Part shown: positions 13,001 through 24,413 of the stretch, piece by piece
How the letters are laid out: each line of letters opens with the position of its first letter
How positions within the stretch are numbered: the first letter of the stretch is position 1
Source of the DNA: Maratus speciosus
Taxonomy: Eukaryota; Arthropoda; Arachnida; Araneae; Salticidae
Assembly: GCA_963932465.1 (NCBI GenBank)
Contig: OZ010791.1
Coordinates: forward strand, 325,271,283-325,335,282
DNA length: 64,000 nucleotides
Reading direction: 5' to 3'
The notes under the pieces: model-generated
What the model was told of the DNA's origin: nothing
Seen by the model: the letters and a program-made list of their open reading frames with translations, nothing else
Database searches by the model: none
Program-made: the position numbers and the translations under genes

Positions 13001-15310
13001 TAATGTAAAATGATAAAATATTTAAAGTAAAAAGGTGCTAAAAGATTAAAATATTTCGAAATATTTATATTATTGTACTTTGGAGTTTTTTTCTAAAGTA
13101 TTCTTAAAGAAGTAAAATCAAATGAAATTATTTTTTGAAGTTTTTTATGATTGGATTTTCCATTTTTTTTTTCCTTTTGGGATATACTTAATATAAATAC
13201 ATGGTAATAATATGAATTATCTTTATAAAAATAGTGCTAAAGAAAATTAAATTTTGAAAATTGATTTAATAAAATAATTTCATGAGTAGAAGTTCCATAA
13301 AAATTTTGACATTAAATTAAAATACAGTAATATTATTATATTACATTAGTTTTATATTATTTATTTTCCTTAATTTAACTAAAAAAAGTTAATTACGATA
13401 GATGAACCTTAATATATCATGCACAAATTGTGTATTACATACTACTTCTGATATAAATGGTGGTTTTTGTAAGTTAATGCATAAAAGATTCACTTCTATA
13501 TCAAATGAATGTTCTGTCTTTTAGTATTACTGTTGAAGAAAAATGTAAGCAGTAAATTTCTGTTAAATGAATCCAAAATATTGATTGGCACATTCAAAAA
13601 TACATATAAATTAAGGGTGTTACAATAATAACAAAATGTTATTTACAAATTTACTCATTTTATGCACTTGGCATGGTTTCCTTCTAACACATATTTTAAG
13701 CATTTAGAACACAATTTTCGAAAAATAATATTTGCTATGTTTAATAAGAAAAATTCGCACTTTATTTCCTCTCTCAGCTTTCGCCCCTGGATGACCTGAT
13801 TTTTTAACTCTAGTCCTCCACCGTAGCTTTAAATAATTTTGGTTTGTTTGTTTACAAACGAACAAACTCATATATATATTTTTTAAACAGGATGGATTAA
13901 GTTTGATATTCGGTCATATTTTAAACGAAAAGTTTAAAATAACTATCAGTCGAGTACTGTACAATTATTTATATTTTAACATGGTTTTCTTTTCATTGAC
14001 TTCAGATGAAAGTATTCAGATAAATCTTGACTATTGGGAAACGCTACAAGCCGTTCAGTTTCCTGGGAAACTGGTGCATTTTTTAATAACAATGAAAATA
14101 ATAGCTTTTGAAACTGTTTAAAACACGTGTTCTACGTCATTATTAAACTTAATAGCAATTTCATAAAATGTGTTTATTTACCTAGCCGAAAAATTCCCAT
14201 TCCACTAGGCTGAAATTTATGGAATTAGGTACTTATTTAAATCAAAGACTGTAATTCTTGTTACATCAATACATATGTCTCTTATGAAATTATAATATTG
14301 CCTGAAAAGTATTTATCAATTAGAAACATTTTCATTGGTAGAACGGGGAAACCAGATTATATTTCTAAATATTTCTATTCGTAACATAACCGGATTATAA
14401 ACTGCTTGTTTCTGCCATTGATATGTAACCTTCCCCGTTCAATCACATTTACATTTATTTATAGAAAACAAAGTTGCAGGGATAAGGGGAATTTATTTGT
14501 CACTAAAATGATAGAATTGTTTCTTTTGTTTCAATCAATGTTAAATGCTGACTTCCAAAGTGAGTTGCCTAATTAGTTTATCACATTGTTCGAGCGAACA
14601 ATGCGCAGATGAATAATTATATTTTCCAATAAGATCAGTCATTTGGGAGGACATTACGAAAAGATTTCCTTAATTAAGCACGATATACATAAATCTGAAA
14701 GCAAGTCGAGGGAATACAATGTTCATTAATTTGATCAATAACAAACTTATTAAAGATACATAAATTATTATTACTATATTTTCTGTTGTAGTCTAGTCAA
14801 TTTGACATCACATTTAATATATTTAATGCAATGTAAGAACTAAAAAGAAAAGAAAACTGTCTTTACGACAAATTCTATGTATTTGCCTATTAATCTAAGA
14901 TTAATAAACACCTTCTAATTTTAGTGGTAAATATATATTTTCCCTTCCGCTACCACGCCGGAAAAATATGCATATATTTTTAAATATTTTAAACTGTTTT
15001 CTCAGTACACTTTCTGCCCCTTTTCATTTAGGACTGTTTTCTCAGTTTATGTTATTAAAGTTTTTTTTTCATTCTAGGGAGTTGCATGTAAATTATATAT
15101 TTCTACAGAACTAAAGAAAAATTATGACTTAATTACAAGAAAATCATACAGGGTGTTCTATCATGACTACATAAACTATGCAAATTGTGAATCGTCGCTC
15201 CAATATATTAAGATTTTCAAAGAACCATGTTTAAACCATGGAACTATTAATAAATAGAAACTGACATATCCTTAAAATAGTGAAAATTCAACTGTAACCG
15301 CTTTCGGAGG
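10090..15310. other. 5.2-kb AT-rich stretch without recognised genes
   Basis: I see no protein family, RNA gene or mobile-element terminus here. A frame at about 13880-14121 (+) is preceded by an acceptor-like TTTTTTAAACAG, but its product (about 80 residues) resembles nothing I know. It is left as a chance frame. Confidence 0.45.
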
Positions 15311-15313
15311 TAT

Positions 15314-15452
15314 TGATTACCGTCCTGGAAAACTTCCACCAGTAAATTTATCTTTTTATTTAAACGCCAGATCACTGCAAAATTTGAGGGATAAATAATG
15401 GTAAAAACAGATATTTATTTTTACTGGTGGAAGTTTACTTTGGCAGTAATCA
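15314..15452. mobile_element. 139-bp MITE, family A copy 1
   Basis: The left end starts TGATTAC and soon reads AACTTCCACCAGTAAA; the right end is its reverse complement (TTTACTGGTGGAAGTTTACT, then GTAATCA). The interior is short and non-coding. Two further copies, at 15514-15654 and 30238-30386, share the termini, which supports a real short inverted-repeat family. Confidence 0.6.
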
Positions 15453-15513
15453 GTCCCTGCGTCTTTGCCCTATTGTGACAACCTAGACAACTTCCTGACA
15501 GTATCAATGTAAA

Positions 15514-15654
15514 TGATTATAATACCTGCGCAAACTGACACCAGTAAAAATAAATAGAAAAATTTTCGATATATGTGAGATAATATGAAGCGCTTAAATA
15601 GGAGTAAATTTTCTGATCAAATTTACTTGTGGGATGTTTGCCCAGCTGTAATCA
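15514..15654. mobile_element. 141-bp MITE, family A copy 2
   Basis: Left end TGATTATAATACCTGCGCAAACT with an ACCAGTAAA block; right end a diverged reverse complement ending GTAATCA. It lies about 60 bp from copy 1. A TATTGTGACAAC sequence is repeated just outside both copies (about 15472 and 15692), so a larger unit may have been duplicated here. Confidence 0.5.
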
Positions 15655-16984
15655 GAAATTAGTGATCCGATTAAAATAAAACAACCGCCATATTGTGACA
15701 ACTTCCTCAGTTGCTTTACTCGCAACTGCTAGACAGTGCACTATATGCCATCTCCTTTTTATTCATAACTCCAATGCTTAAACAATGCCTTGCTTTTGAG
15801 AAGAATACGAGAGAAATGCGAGTCCTCAGATTTAGTTCACCAAAACATGCTTTATTGGTGCTATGAAGATCAATACTTGTATTGTGATACAATATTTATA
15901 TGAATATGATCTGGACATACCCTTTTTGGTATTGAAACATAGTATCATTCGTCGTTGAATGGTTGACAAAATTTGTTAGAAAAGATTGGTTAACAAAATT
16001 TGAAACTCGTATAAAATCTTCATTATCAATAATATTCACTCGCCCATTCAACGCTGTGTTTAAACACAGATTTAAACACATTATTCGTTATCGCCATATG
16101 TTTGGTACCCATTTTGAGCACACCGTCATGCGAACAGGATTAATATACGTTAATTCATATCCATGTTTCAAATAAAACTTATTTTATATGCACCGTATAT
16201 GGCTACAGACTTTTAATAGCGAATTTGTCTGAAAACATAAATATCATAACGATACTGTTCTTTTTCTTTTTCTTTCGAGTTTCTCACAAATCTATAATTA
16301 TGTGTAGGCAAAAGCGGCATCGAGCTCGATGCCGTGAGTATGCTTTATCCTCTAGGGATCTACATGTTTATGCTTGTAATATTAAAAAAACATGTCACTG
16401 AAAACGTATGGAAGATATTAGGATAACACTTTGTAATAGCAATAATATCGCACACAGAAAAAAAAAAAAAACAGTTTTATAAAATAGAATTTTGTTAGAA
16501 CATACAGTATATATTTTACGGAAGTGAGACTTGCTACTATTACATTTTCTGTGTAAATTTATAATCTATTACTTGTAAGAAAGGATAGTTATTGAGTAAT
16601 AAAAGTTTCTTTAATTATACTTCAGATAATTTAAATATTAATCTAAAGAAATATGTATATATTTAATAACGTGATAACTATTTAAATATGAAAGAGCAGC
16701 GCTGTAAAAATGATAAGTTACCGAAGCTGTTTTTTACACATTAATAAAAAATAGCAATAGAAAAAATGATGATATGGTGAGTATACTAAGGTTTGAGTAT
16801 ATTAATATATTTGTTAATTAAATTTTTATATGTCATTTTAATTAAAAACTGTTTAATTCGTGGAATGTCTAGAAAGAAAGATATATTGTCTTATTTCTTT
16901 TTCAAAAAAGTGAAATATAATTCAAGAAAGCTCTTTTTCTCATGCTGAAGTTGCATTTACATCTTAAAATTAATCATCATGTCA
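15655..16984. other. Unique stretch, no recognised gene
   Basis: No gene is recognised. A perfect 20-bp palindrome (CGGCATCGAGCTCGATGCCG) sits at 16315-16334, GC-rich against an AT-rich background. The overlapping small frames around 15900-16175 on both strands resemble nothing I know. Confidence 0.45.
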
Positions 16985-18587
16985 AATTTCAAGCTTCTTG
17001 TCTAACAGTCTGCCACCTCTCTGATGTTAGTGGCACCAACATAAAATGCCTAAAGAGAGTTGAAATAGAATGTCTCGAAAAATGTTGAAACAGAGACTGT
17101 CACCATTAATTTGCCAACATTAATCTTGAAATCGCTTGGTATTTCATAATATTCTATAGAAAACGGAATTTAGGTGTTTTTAAAGGCTTTCCTGTTGTTT
17201 CTTCCAACCAGGTGGTAGTGACACCGGCATAAAATATAGACCGTATAGGATCAGGGACTATCACTCTTGATTCGCAACGAATAACTTCTGTAATCGGTTT
17301 ATTATTTCCTGAGATTTCTTAGAAATCGTAATTTAGATCTCTTTTAGAATGCTTTTCGCTCCTTTTCTTCGCTTCACCCCTTTTTAATTTCGAATTTATT
17401 TTCGACTGTTCTTTGACAACATTTATATTTTAAAGGTTTTTAAACTTTCTAGCCTCTTCAATACCGCAGAAATCGCAATTTAGAAAAATTTTTGCTCCTG
17501 CAACTCTCTAGGGTTTATGGCATCGACATAAAATATAGCTTTTGTTTGAGCAGGTTCTATCATCATCAATTTGCAACCATTATGTTTGAAATCGGTTTCG
17601 TATTTTATACGATTACATAAAAATCGTAATTTAGAAAGCTTATAGAACGCTTCTCTCTCACTTCATCCTTTTAAATTTGGAAGTTTCTTTCGACAATTCT
17701 TAGAAAGCATTTGCATCTTTGAAGTAATTACCATTCCATATTTAAAATGTCAGACCCCCTCAGTAACAGAAAAAACGCAATTTGGAACATTTTTTGCTCT
17801 TGTAACACCTAGGTGATAGTGACAACAACATAAAATATAGGCTATGTTGGAGCGGGGACTGTCACCATCAATTTTAAATCATTACTTCTGAAATCGGTTT
17901 ATATTTCCTGAGATTGCGTAGAAATTGCTATTTAGAACGTTTTTAGAACTCTCTTCGTTCATTTTCACCCATTTTAAATTTCAAATTTTTAAGGAACTCT
18001 TCTCAGAGGGCATTTACATCTCATAAGAAATTAAAATGCCAAATTTCAAGTTGCTAGCCGCTTCAGTATCACAAAAATCACAACTTAGAACTATTTTATA
18101 ATGCAATCGCAAGGTGGTAGTGACGCCGACATGAAATAGATCCTATATTATGGAAGGGCTGTCATCATCGATTTCCAACCATTACTTTTGAAATCCGTTG
18201 GGTACCTGTCTGAGATTGCGTAGAAATCGCAATTTAGAACGTTTTTCGTCCATTTTCACACCTTTTAAATTTCGAATTATTTAAGAAATGTCCTTAGAGA
18301 TCATTTATATCTTATTAGTAACTACCATGTCTACTTTCAAGTTGCTATCCCCTGAAGTATTAAAAAAACGAAAATTAAATAGTTTTTTGCTCCTTCACCC
18401 CCTTTGGAATAGTGGTACCGACATGAAATACAGCCTATGTTGAAGCGAAGGCTGTCACCAACGTTTTCACTCCATTATTTTTTAAATCGGTTCGGTATTT
18501 CCTGAGACTGCGTAGAAATTGCAATTTAGAAAGTTTTTTAGAACGCTTTTCGCTCATTTTCACCCTTTTAAATTTCGATTTTTTTTT

Positions 18588-20331
18588 AGGTGCGTTCGTA
18601 ATTATATAAATACGTAGCACCTATAGTCGTCGTTCAGTCCGCCCGTCTGTCTGTCCGCATGTAACAGAGCAAAAACGACCCAACCGAATGGTCTGAAATT
18701 TCAAATATATAATTGTTGCAAAATTTTGTCGAGCCATTTCAAAGTTTATGAAAATCGGATGAATAGTTTAATTACAGGGACAGTCAAAAGTTTTTCTTTA
18801 CATTACGGCCAATGGGAAAAATTATTGCAAGTGCATTTTAATGATATTACAGCCTTCCGAATGATCTGAAATTTTAAAGATATAACTGTTGCAAAATTTT
18901 GTCAAGCCCTTTCAAATTTTAGGAAAATTGGATGTACAGTTTAATTACAGGGACAGTCAAAAGTTTTTCCTTACATTACGGCCAATGAGAAAAATTATTG
19001 CAAGTGCATTTTAATGATATTAGAGCCTTCCGAATGATCTGAAATTTTAAAGATATAACTGTTGCAAGATTTTGTCGAGCCATTTCAAATTTTAGGAAAA
19101 TCGGATGTATAGTTTAATTACAGGGACAGTCAAAAGTTTTTCTTTACATTACGGCCAAAGGGAAAAATTATTGCAAATGCATTTTAATGATATAAGAGCC
19201 TTCCGAATGATCTGAAATTTTAAAGATATAACTGTTGCAAAATTTTGTCGAGCCCTTTCAAATTTTAGGAAAATCGGATGTATAGTTTAATTACAGGGAC
19301 AGTCAAAAGTTTTTCTTTACATTACGGCCAAAGGGAAAAATTATTGCAAATGCATTTTAATGATATGAGAGCCTTCCGAATGATCTGAAATTTTAAAGAT
19401 ATAACTGTTGCAAAATTTTGTCGAGCCCTTTCAAATTTTAGAAAAATCGGATGTATAGTTTAATTACAGGGACAGTCAAAAGTTTTTCTTCACATTACGG
19501 CCAATGGGAAAAATTATTGCAAGTGGATTTTAATGATATTAGAGCCTTCCGAATGATCTGAAATTTTAAAGATATAACTGTTGCAAAATTTTGTCGAGCC
19601 CTTTCAAATTTTAGGAAAATCGGATGCATAGTTTAATTACAGGGACAGTCAAAAGTTTTTCTTTACATTACGGCCAATGGGAAAAATTATTGCAAGTGCA
19701 TTTTAATGATATTACAGCCTTCCGAATGATCTGAAATTTTAAAGATATAACTGTTGCAAAATTTTGTCAAGCCCTTTCAAATTTTAGGAAAATTGGATGT
19801 ATAGTTTAATTACAGGGACAGTCAAAAGTTTTTCCTTACATTACGGCCAATGAGAAAAATTATTGCAAGTGCATTTTAATGATATTAGAGCCTTCCGAAT
19901 GATCTGAAATTTTAAAGATATAACTGTTGCAAGATTTTGTCGAGCCATTTCAAATTTTAGGAAAATCGGATGTATAGTTTAATTACAGGGACAGTCAAAA
20001 GTTTTTCTTTACATTACGGCCAAAGGGAAAAAATATTGCAAATGCATTTTAATGATATAAGAGCCTTCCGAATGGTCTGAAATTTTAAAGATATAATTGT
20101 TGCAAAATTTTGTTGAGCTATTTCAAATTTTAGGAAAATCGGATGTATAGTTTAATTACAGGGACAGTCAAAAGCGTTCCGTTACATTACGGGGAATGGG
20201 AAAAAAATATTGGAAGTGCATTTTAATGATGTATCAGACTATGCGCTTTATGAAGTGCAAAAAATTATACATTCAGTACAATATGGGGTGCAAAAAATAA
20301 TTATAAAACTAGTTATAGTACGAACGCACCT
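18588..20331. mobile_element. TIR-bounded element carrying a 173-bp satellite
   Basis: Perfect 13-bp inverted termini, AGGTGCGTTCGTA at 18588-18600 and TACGAACGCACCT at 20319-20331, enclose nine tandem 173-bp units and short unique flanks. The left flank includes a GTCTGTCTGTCCGC stretch. The element interrupts the 310-bp array in its AAATTTCGATTTTT block. About 40 bp right of the element do not match the array, so the right boundary may lie slightly further out. No transposase is present. I infer a non-autonomous DNA transposon or fold-back element carrying a satellite. Confidence 0.65.
18685..20242. repeat. 173-bp satellite, 9 units, with 5-unit higher-order repeat
   Basis: The block starting CGAATGRTCTGAAATTT begins at 18685, 18858, 19031, 19204, 19377, 19550, 19723, 19896 and 20069: exactly 173 bp each time. 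Units 2 and 7 differ at about one base, as do units 3 and 8, while adjacent units 2 and 3 differ at several diagnostic sites (AAGCCC/GAGCCA, TTCCTT/TTCTTT, ATGAGA/AAGGGA). This implies duplication of an 865-bp five-unit block. The first and last units are the most diverged, as is usual at array edges. The unit length is close to a nucleosome repeat. Confidence 0.92.
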
Positions 20332-22016
20332 CATTTGCCACGTTTGACGAGCAATTTCCAACTTGTTAAACATTCTTTGAGATCATTTGTATCTTACAAA
20401 TAACTGCCCTGCCTAATTTCAGGATTCTAGGCCCTTCAGTAACACAAAAATCGCAATTTATAATATTTTTTGTTTCTGAAACCCCTAGGTGGTAGTGACA
20501 CCGATATGAAATAGAGCCCATGTTGGAGCAAGGACTGTCATCATCAATTTCCAACCATTACTTATGAAATAGGTTGGGTATGTTCTGAGATTGCGTAAAA
20601 AATGGCCATTTAGAACATTTTTAGGGCCGTTATTGCGCATTTTCACCGCTTTTAAATTTCGAATTATTTCAGAAATGTTCTTAGAGATCATTTATATCTT
20701 ATAAGTAACTACCATTCCAAATTTCATGTGTCTAGGCCCTTCAGTAACACAAAAATTACATTTTCGAACGTTTTTTTTTTTTTTTTTTTTTTCTTTTTGC
20801 TACTGCACCCCATTTCGGGGTAATGACACCGACATAAAATGTAGCCTATGTTGGAGCAAGGGTTATCACTATCATTTTGATGCCATTATTTTTTAAATCG
20901 GTTTGGTACTTCCTGAGATTGTGTAAAAATCGTCATTTAGAACCTTTTTTAGAACGCTTTTTGCGCATTTTCACCTCCTTTTAAATTTCGAATTTTATAA
21001 GAAATGTTTTTAAAGATCATTTATATCTTATAAGTTACTACTATTCCAAATTTCATGTTGCTATGCGCTTCATTAACACAAAAATCGCATTTTCGAACGT
21101 TTTTTTTGTTCCTGCACCCCCTTTAGGGGTAGTGGCACCGAGTTAAAATGTAGCCTATGTTGGAGGAAGGATAGTCACCACCATTTTGACACCATTAGTT
21201 TTGCAATCGGTTCGGTACTTATTGAGATTGCGTAAAAATTGCCATTAAGAATGTTTTTTTGAACGCCTATTGCGCATTTTCACCGCTTTTAAATTTCAAT
21301 TTTTTTTTAAGAAATGTTCTTAGAGTTCATTTATATCTAATAAGTAACTACCATGCCAAATTTCCTGTTTCTAGTCCCTTCAGTAACACAAAAATCGCAA
21401 TTTCGAACGTTTTTTTTTCTCCTGAACCCCCTTTTGGGGTAATGGCACCAACATAAAATATAGCCTATATTGGAGCAAGGGTTGTCACCATCATTTTGCC
21501 ACCATTAGTTTTAAAATCGGTTTGGTACTTCTTGATATTGCCTAAAATTAGCCATTTAGAACGTTTTTTAGTACGCTTTTTATGCATTTTCACCCCTTAT
21601 AAATTTCGAATTTTTTAAGAAATGTTCTTAGAGATCATTAGTATCTTACAAGTAACTACCATTCCAAATTTCATGTTTCTAGGCCTTTCAGTAACACAAA
21701 AATCGCATTTTTAGAACGTTTTTTGCTCCTCCATCCCCTTTTGGCCAGTGGCATGGACATAAGATATAGCCTATGTTCTAAGTTGGACTAACACCGTCAT
21801 TTTAATACCATTACTTTCGGAATCGGTTTGGTAGTTCCAGAGCTTACCTCCTACAAACAAACAATTTTTACCTCTTTATAATATGAGTATAGAATAGATT
21901 AGTGTTTGGCACAAAAACCTGGCCAAAAATGCAAAATTTAAAATTTGGTCAGCAAATGTAAAACGCATATTTTATAATAGCTGACTAACTGGTGTATTGT
22001 TCCATTTTTATTTCAG

Positions 22017-22086
22017 GAGCATGAGGCATATCCGGGAGCTCCTATACTCAGTTGAAGAGATGGTTGCTTTGCGAGAAGACGTTTAA
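22017..22086 (+). CDS. Possible terminal exon of an unidentified gene
   Basis: A good splice-acceptor context (TCCATTTTTATTTCAG) is followed by 70 bases that read, after one leading base, as 22 residues and a TAA stop: SMRHIRELLYSVEE, then MVALREDV. The segment is far richer in G and C than its surroundings and would form an amphipathic helix. AATAAA follows at 22174, about 90 bases after the stop, at a normal poly(A)-signal distance. I do not recognise the protein. Upstream exons are not identified; if real, they lie across a long intron on the same strand. A chance acceptor plus short frame remains possible. Confidence 0.35.
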
Positions 22087-22173
22087 CATTTCTACGATTT
22101 AAATTTGTCAGTACCCTTAAATGTGTATTTTTGTGTGTTCTTGAATTCTTAATAACTTCAGTTTTAATATAAT

Positions 22174-22179
22174 AATAAA
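22174..22179 (+). terminator. Candidate poly(A) signal AATAAA
   Basis: AATAAA lies 88 bases downstream of the candidate stop at 22086, matching a eukaryotic cleavage signal for the possible terminal exon. Such hexamers are common in AT-rich DNA. Confidence 0.3.
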
Positions 22180-22390
22180 AGAAAATGTATTCTCTTTAAG
22201 TATATACAAAGGGCGTTTCATAATAACTGAGAGTAAAATCATAAAAATTCAGTAAATATATTTACATCAAAACATACATCATTCTTCTTCAAAACACCTT
22301 CCCTCAGATAATATGCAAGGTCTCATAGTTCAACACACTTTTCAAATCAAGTAGAAAAAACGTTTTCTGGAGGCTGCTTTAAAGAACCCT

Positions 22391-22598
22391 ACACTGCTAA
22401 AAAAAATTCAGAATATGTTGTTGAATCTGTCTGAATCACTTATTGCGGACTTGATAAGGGGATTAAAATGATCCGAATTTCCTAAAGCCTGTAATAACAG
22501 GTGATGAAACTTGGGTGCATCATTTTGAACCTCTTATCAAGTCCGCAACAAGTGATTCAAAAAATTCAACAACAGGTTCTGAAATTATTTTAGCAGTG
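22391..22598. mobile_element. 208-bp inner MITE with a captured mariner fragment
   Basis: Ends CACTGCTAAAAAAAATTC and CACTGCTAAAATAATTTC (reverse complement) continue as arms of about 66 bp to GGACTTGATAAG, with TA on both outer sides. About 75 bp between the arms encode a mariner catalytic-core fragment. It sits at the centre of the larger fold-back. Confidence 0.7.
22488..22532 (+). pseudogene. Mariner transposase catalytic-core fragment
   Basis: Fifteen codons read PVITGDETWVHHFEP. The GDETWVHHFEP motif contains the first catalytic aspartate of mariner (DD34D) transposases. Everything before and after it has been lost or replaced by the inverted arms, so this is a fossil without function. 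Confidence 0.8.
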
Positions 22599-22601
22599 TA
22601 A

Positions 22602-22712
22602 GGTTCTTTGAAGCAGCTTCCAGAAAACGTCTTCTCTACTTGTTTTGAAAAGTGTGACGAACGATGGGACCATTGCCTATCCTCTGAAAGAAGGTGATTT
22701 GAAGAAGAATGA
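22602..22712 (+). pseudogene. Mariner transposase C-terminal fragment
   Basis: Reads GSLKQLPENVFSTC, then FEKCDERWDHCLSSERR, an in-frame TGA, FEEE and a terminal TGA. This is the usual shape of the mariner C-terminus (LP-N, then C...RW..C....G.YFE). One internal stop is present. The left arm near 22280-22385 is its inverted duplicate. Confidence 0.7.
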
Positions 22713-22789
22713 TGTATTTTTTTTATGTAAATATGTTTCTGGATATTTTATGATTTTACTCTCAGTTATTATGGAACGTGCTTTATGTA

Positions 22790-24413
22790 TTTTAGATATA
22801 TTGATTTAAATATATAGATTTTTAATCGTGTGCTGTGTGGTTTGACGGACCTATTCTGAAGTACAATCGCATTGCTTAAAATTTTGAAGTCCAATTAAAA
22901 AAAAACCTTTTGCGTATACTTCCCATTTTTTAATATAAATTATTTTTTGGTAATAAATTAACAATACTCAAAAGACAGAAGCTCTATTCCATAACCTAAC
23001 TTTAGAGACTGAACTTTGCTAAATATTAAATGCGAAAAACATTTATATTAATTTTACATTTATATAAATAATTAAAAGTTTGCATGTAGTTTAATTAACT
23101 ACATCTAATTAAACATTACTTGTAAGTAACACAACGCTATCAAATATTACTCTCCCCTGATAAACAGTAAAAAGTTAAGTAAACTTTGTATTTTATATTT
23201 ATTTTTAAAGTAAATGCATACTTTTATGTATATATAAGATTAATTGAGTGTTTTTAATAATAGTAATTCAACAGCAAGGATTTTAACCCTAAAACACACG
23301 AAAAATAATTTTTGCCAGGATTTAGATTTTAATACTACACTGTGTGACGTCCATAGTCAAAAACATATATATTAAGTTTGGTTCAATTCTGCCCATAACT
23401 TCATACACTTTTCGGTGAATCAAAAGTATGTCACACCTAAATTCCCTATTTCTGAAACCTTCAGGCCAAATTTATATTTATTTAAAAGTTTATTCAAAAC
23501 TCTGCCTATTATATTACATCTAAATCCTTCGAAATATATTCACAAATCTTTCACAGAAACTGCAAAAAATCAAGAAAATTGCACAAACATTGCTGTCACA
23601 GAGAACTTTGAGGGGGATTAATCTCATTTTCAACTGGTACCTGACATATATAGTCAAAAACGTATAAATGAAGTTTCGTTCAATTCTCTCCATATCTGTA
23701 CACCCTTTCGGCGGAAAATACCTAATTTCAAATGGGTCTTGTTGGCGATAGATTTAAGACATATATATCAACATTGGTTGAATTCCAATCGTAATTTCAT
23801 ACACTTTTTTATCATACAAAGAGAAGACTCATACACACGGACACATCGACACACAGGCATTTTGTGAAATCGTGTTTATCTTGATTTCTGGTCCTTATAA
23901 GGTGTAAATCCGTCACAAACTTGGAAGTCGAAAATGTTTTCAATAAAAATACTGTTATCATTGTTAACACAACTTTATTCCAACTATTATTCACCGAGAG
24001 AAATATTCTATGTTGTACCTGTAAGAGAAGTAGTATATTACCTATGAGAGGAATAAGTATTTAGTATGCCTAAAACTGCAGAAAATGTGTTTTTAAATAT
24101 AATCTAATATAAAAATAAATAATAATGATCTCTTTTCTATATAATATTATTAAAAGTAAATATCATAATATAATGAAATGTTATTTTAAGGGTTTTATGC
24201 CATTCTAAATATGAAGAACAAACAAAACATATATGTGATATATATGAAATCTTAATTATTTTCCTAGTAATTGAAAGTTACATTTTCTAAAATTTTACAT
24301 TTAATTTATATATAAGCATTTTTTTTTAACGTTTAAAAATTACTGCATTAAAAATTACAAATAAATAAATAAATAAATAAATAAATAAATACTAGAATAA
24401 GTAAATGTAAACT
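22790..24413. other. AT-rich stretch with a weak dispersed repeat
   Basis: No gene is recognised. Three diverged copies of a phrase like AGTCAAAAACRTATAWATRAAGTTT, with TCATACACTTTT-type sequence after it, occur near 23355, 23655 and 23765, ending in an ACACACGGACACATCGACAC stretch. A pure AAAT tract lies at 24361-24390. Confidence 0.45.

Larger units (their letters stand above)
16985..21850. repeat. Old tandem array of about 310-bp units
   Basis: A phrase like GTGACACCGACATAAAATATAG recurs near 17029, 17217, 17517, 17817, 18118, 18412, 20496, 20821, 21130, 21440 and 21745, giving about eleven units of roughly 300-325 bp (one shorter). Each unit also carries a TTCGGTATTTCCTGAGATTGCG-like block, a TTTTCACCCCTTTTAAATTTCG-like block and a GAGATCATTTATATCTTAT-like block. 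Copies are clearly diverged. The array is split at 18588-20331 by the TIR-bounded 173-bp satellite. Past the end there is a CCTCTTTATAATATGAGTAT sequence of the kind I have seen at the tails of arthropod repeats. No shared coding frame survives. Confidence 0.75.
22207..22787. mobile_element. Mariner-derived fold-back element
   Basis: Outer ends CAAAGGGCGTTTCATAATAACT and, on the reverse complement of the right, CATAAAGCACGTTCCATAATAACT are flanked by TA on both sides. Inverted similarity runs about 180 bp inward on each side. The right arm encodes the C-terminal part of a mariner transposase and the left arm is its mirror copy. A second TA-flanked inverted-repeat element occupies the centre. 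The structure is a mariner deleted and inverted on itself. Confidence 0.75.

Noticed and set aside
16315..16334. 20-bp perfect GC-rich palindrome as an operator
   Set aside because: Isolated, no gene nearby; a single palindrome of this length can arise by chance in 64 kb of repeat-rich DNA.
18685..20242. CRISPR-like regular repeats
   Set aside because: Units are 173 bp, tandem, without spacers, in a eukaryotic genome; it is a satellite.
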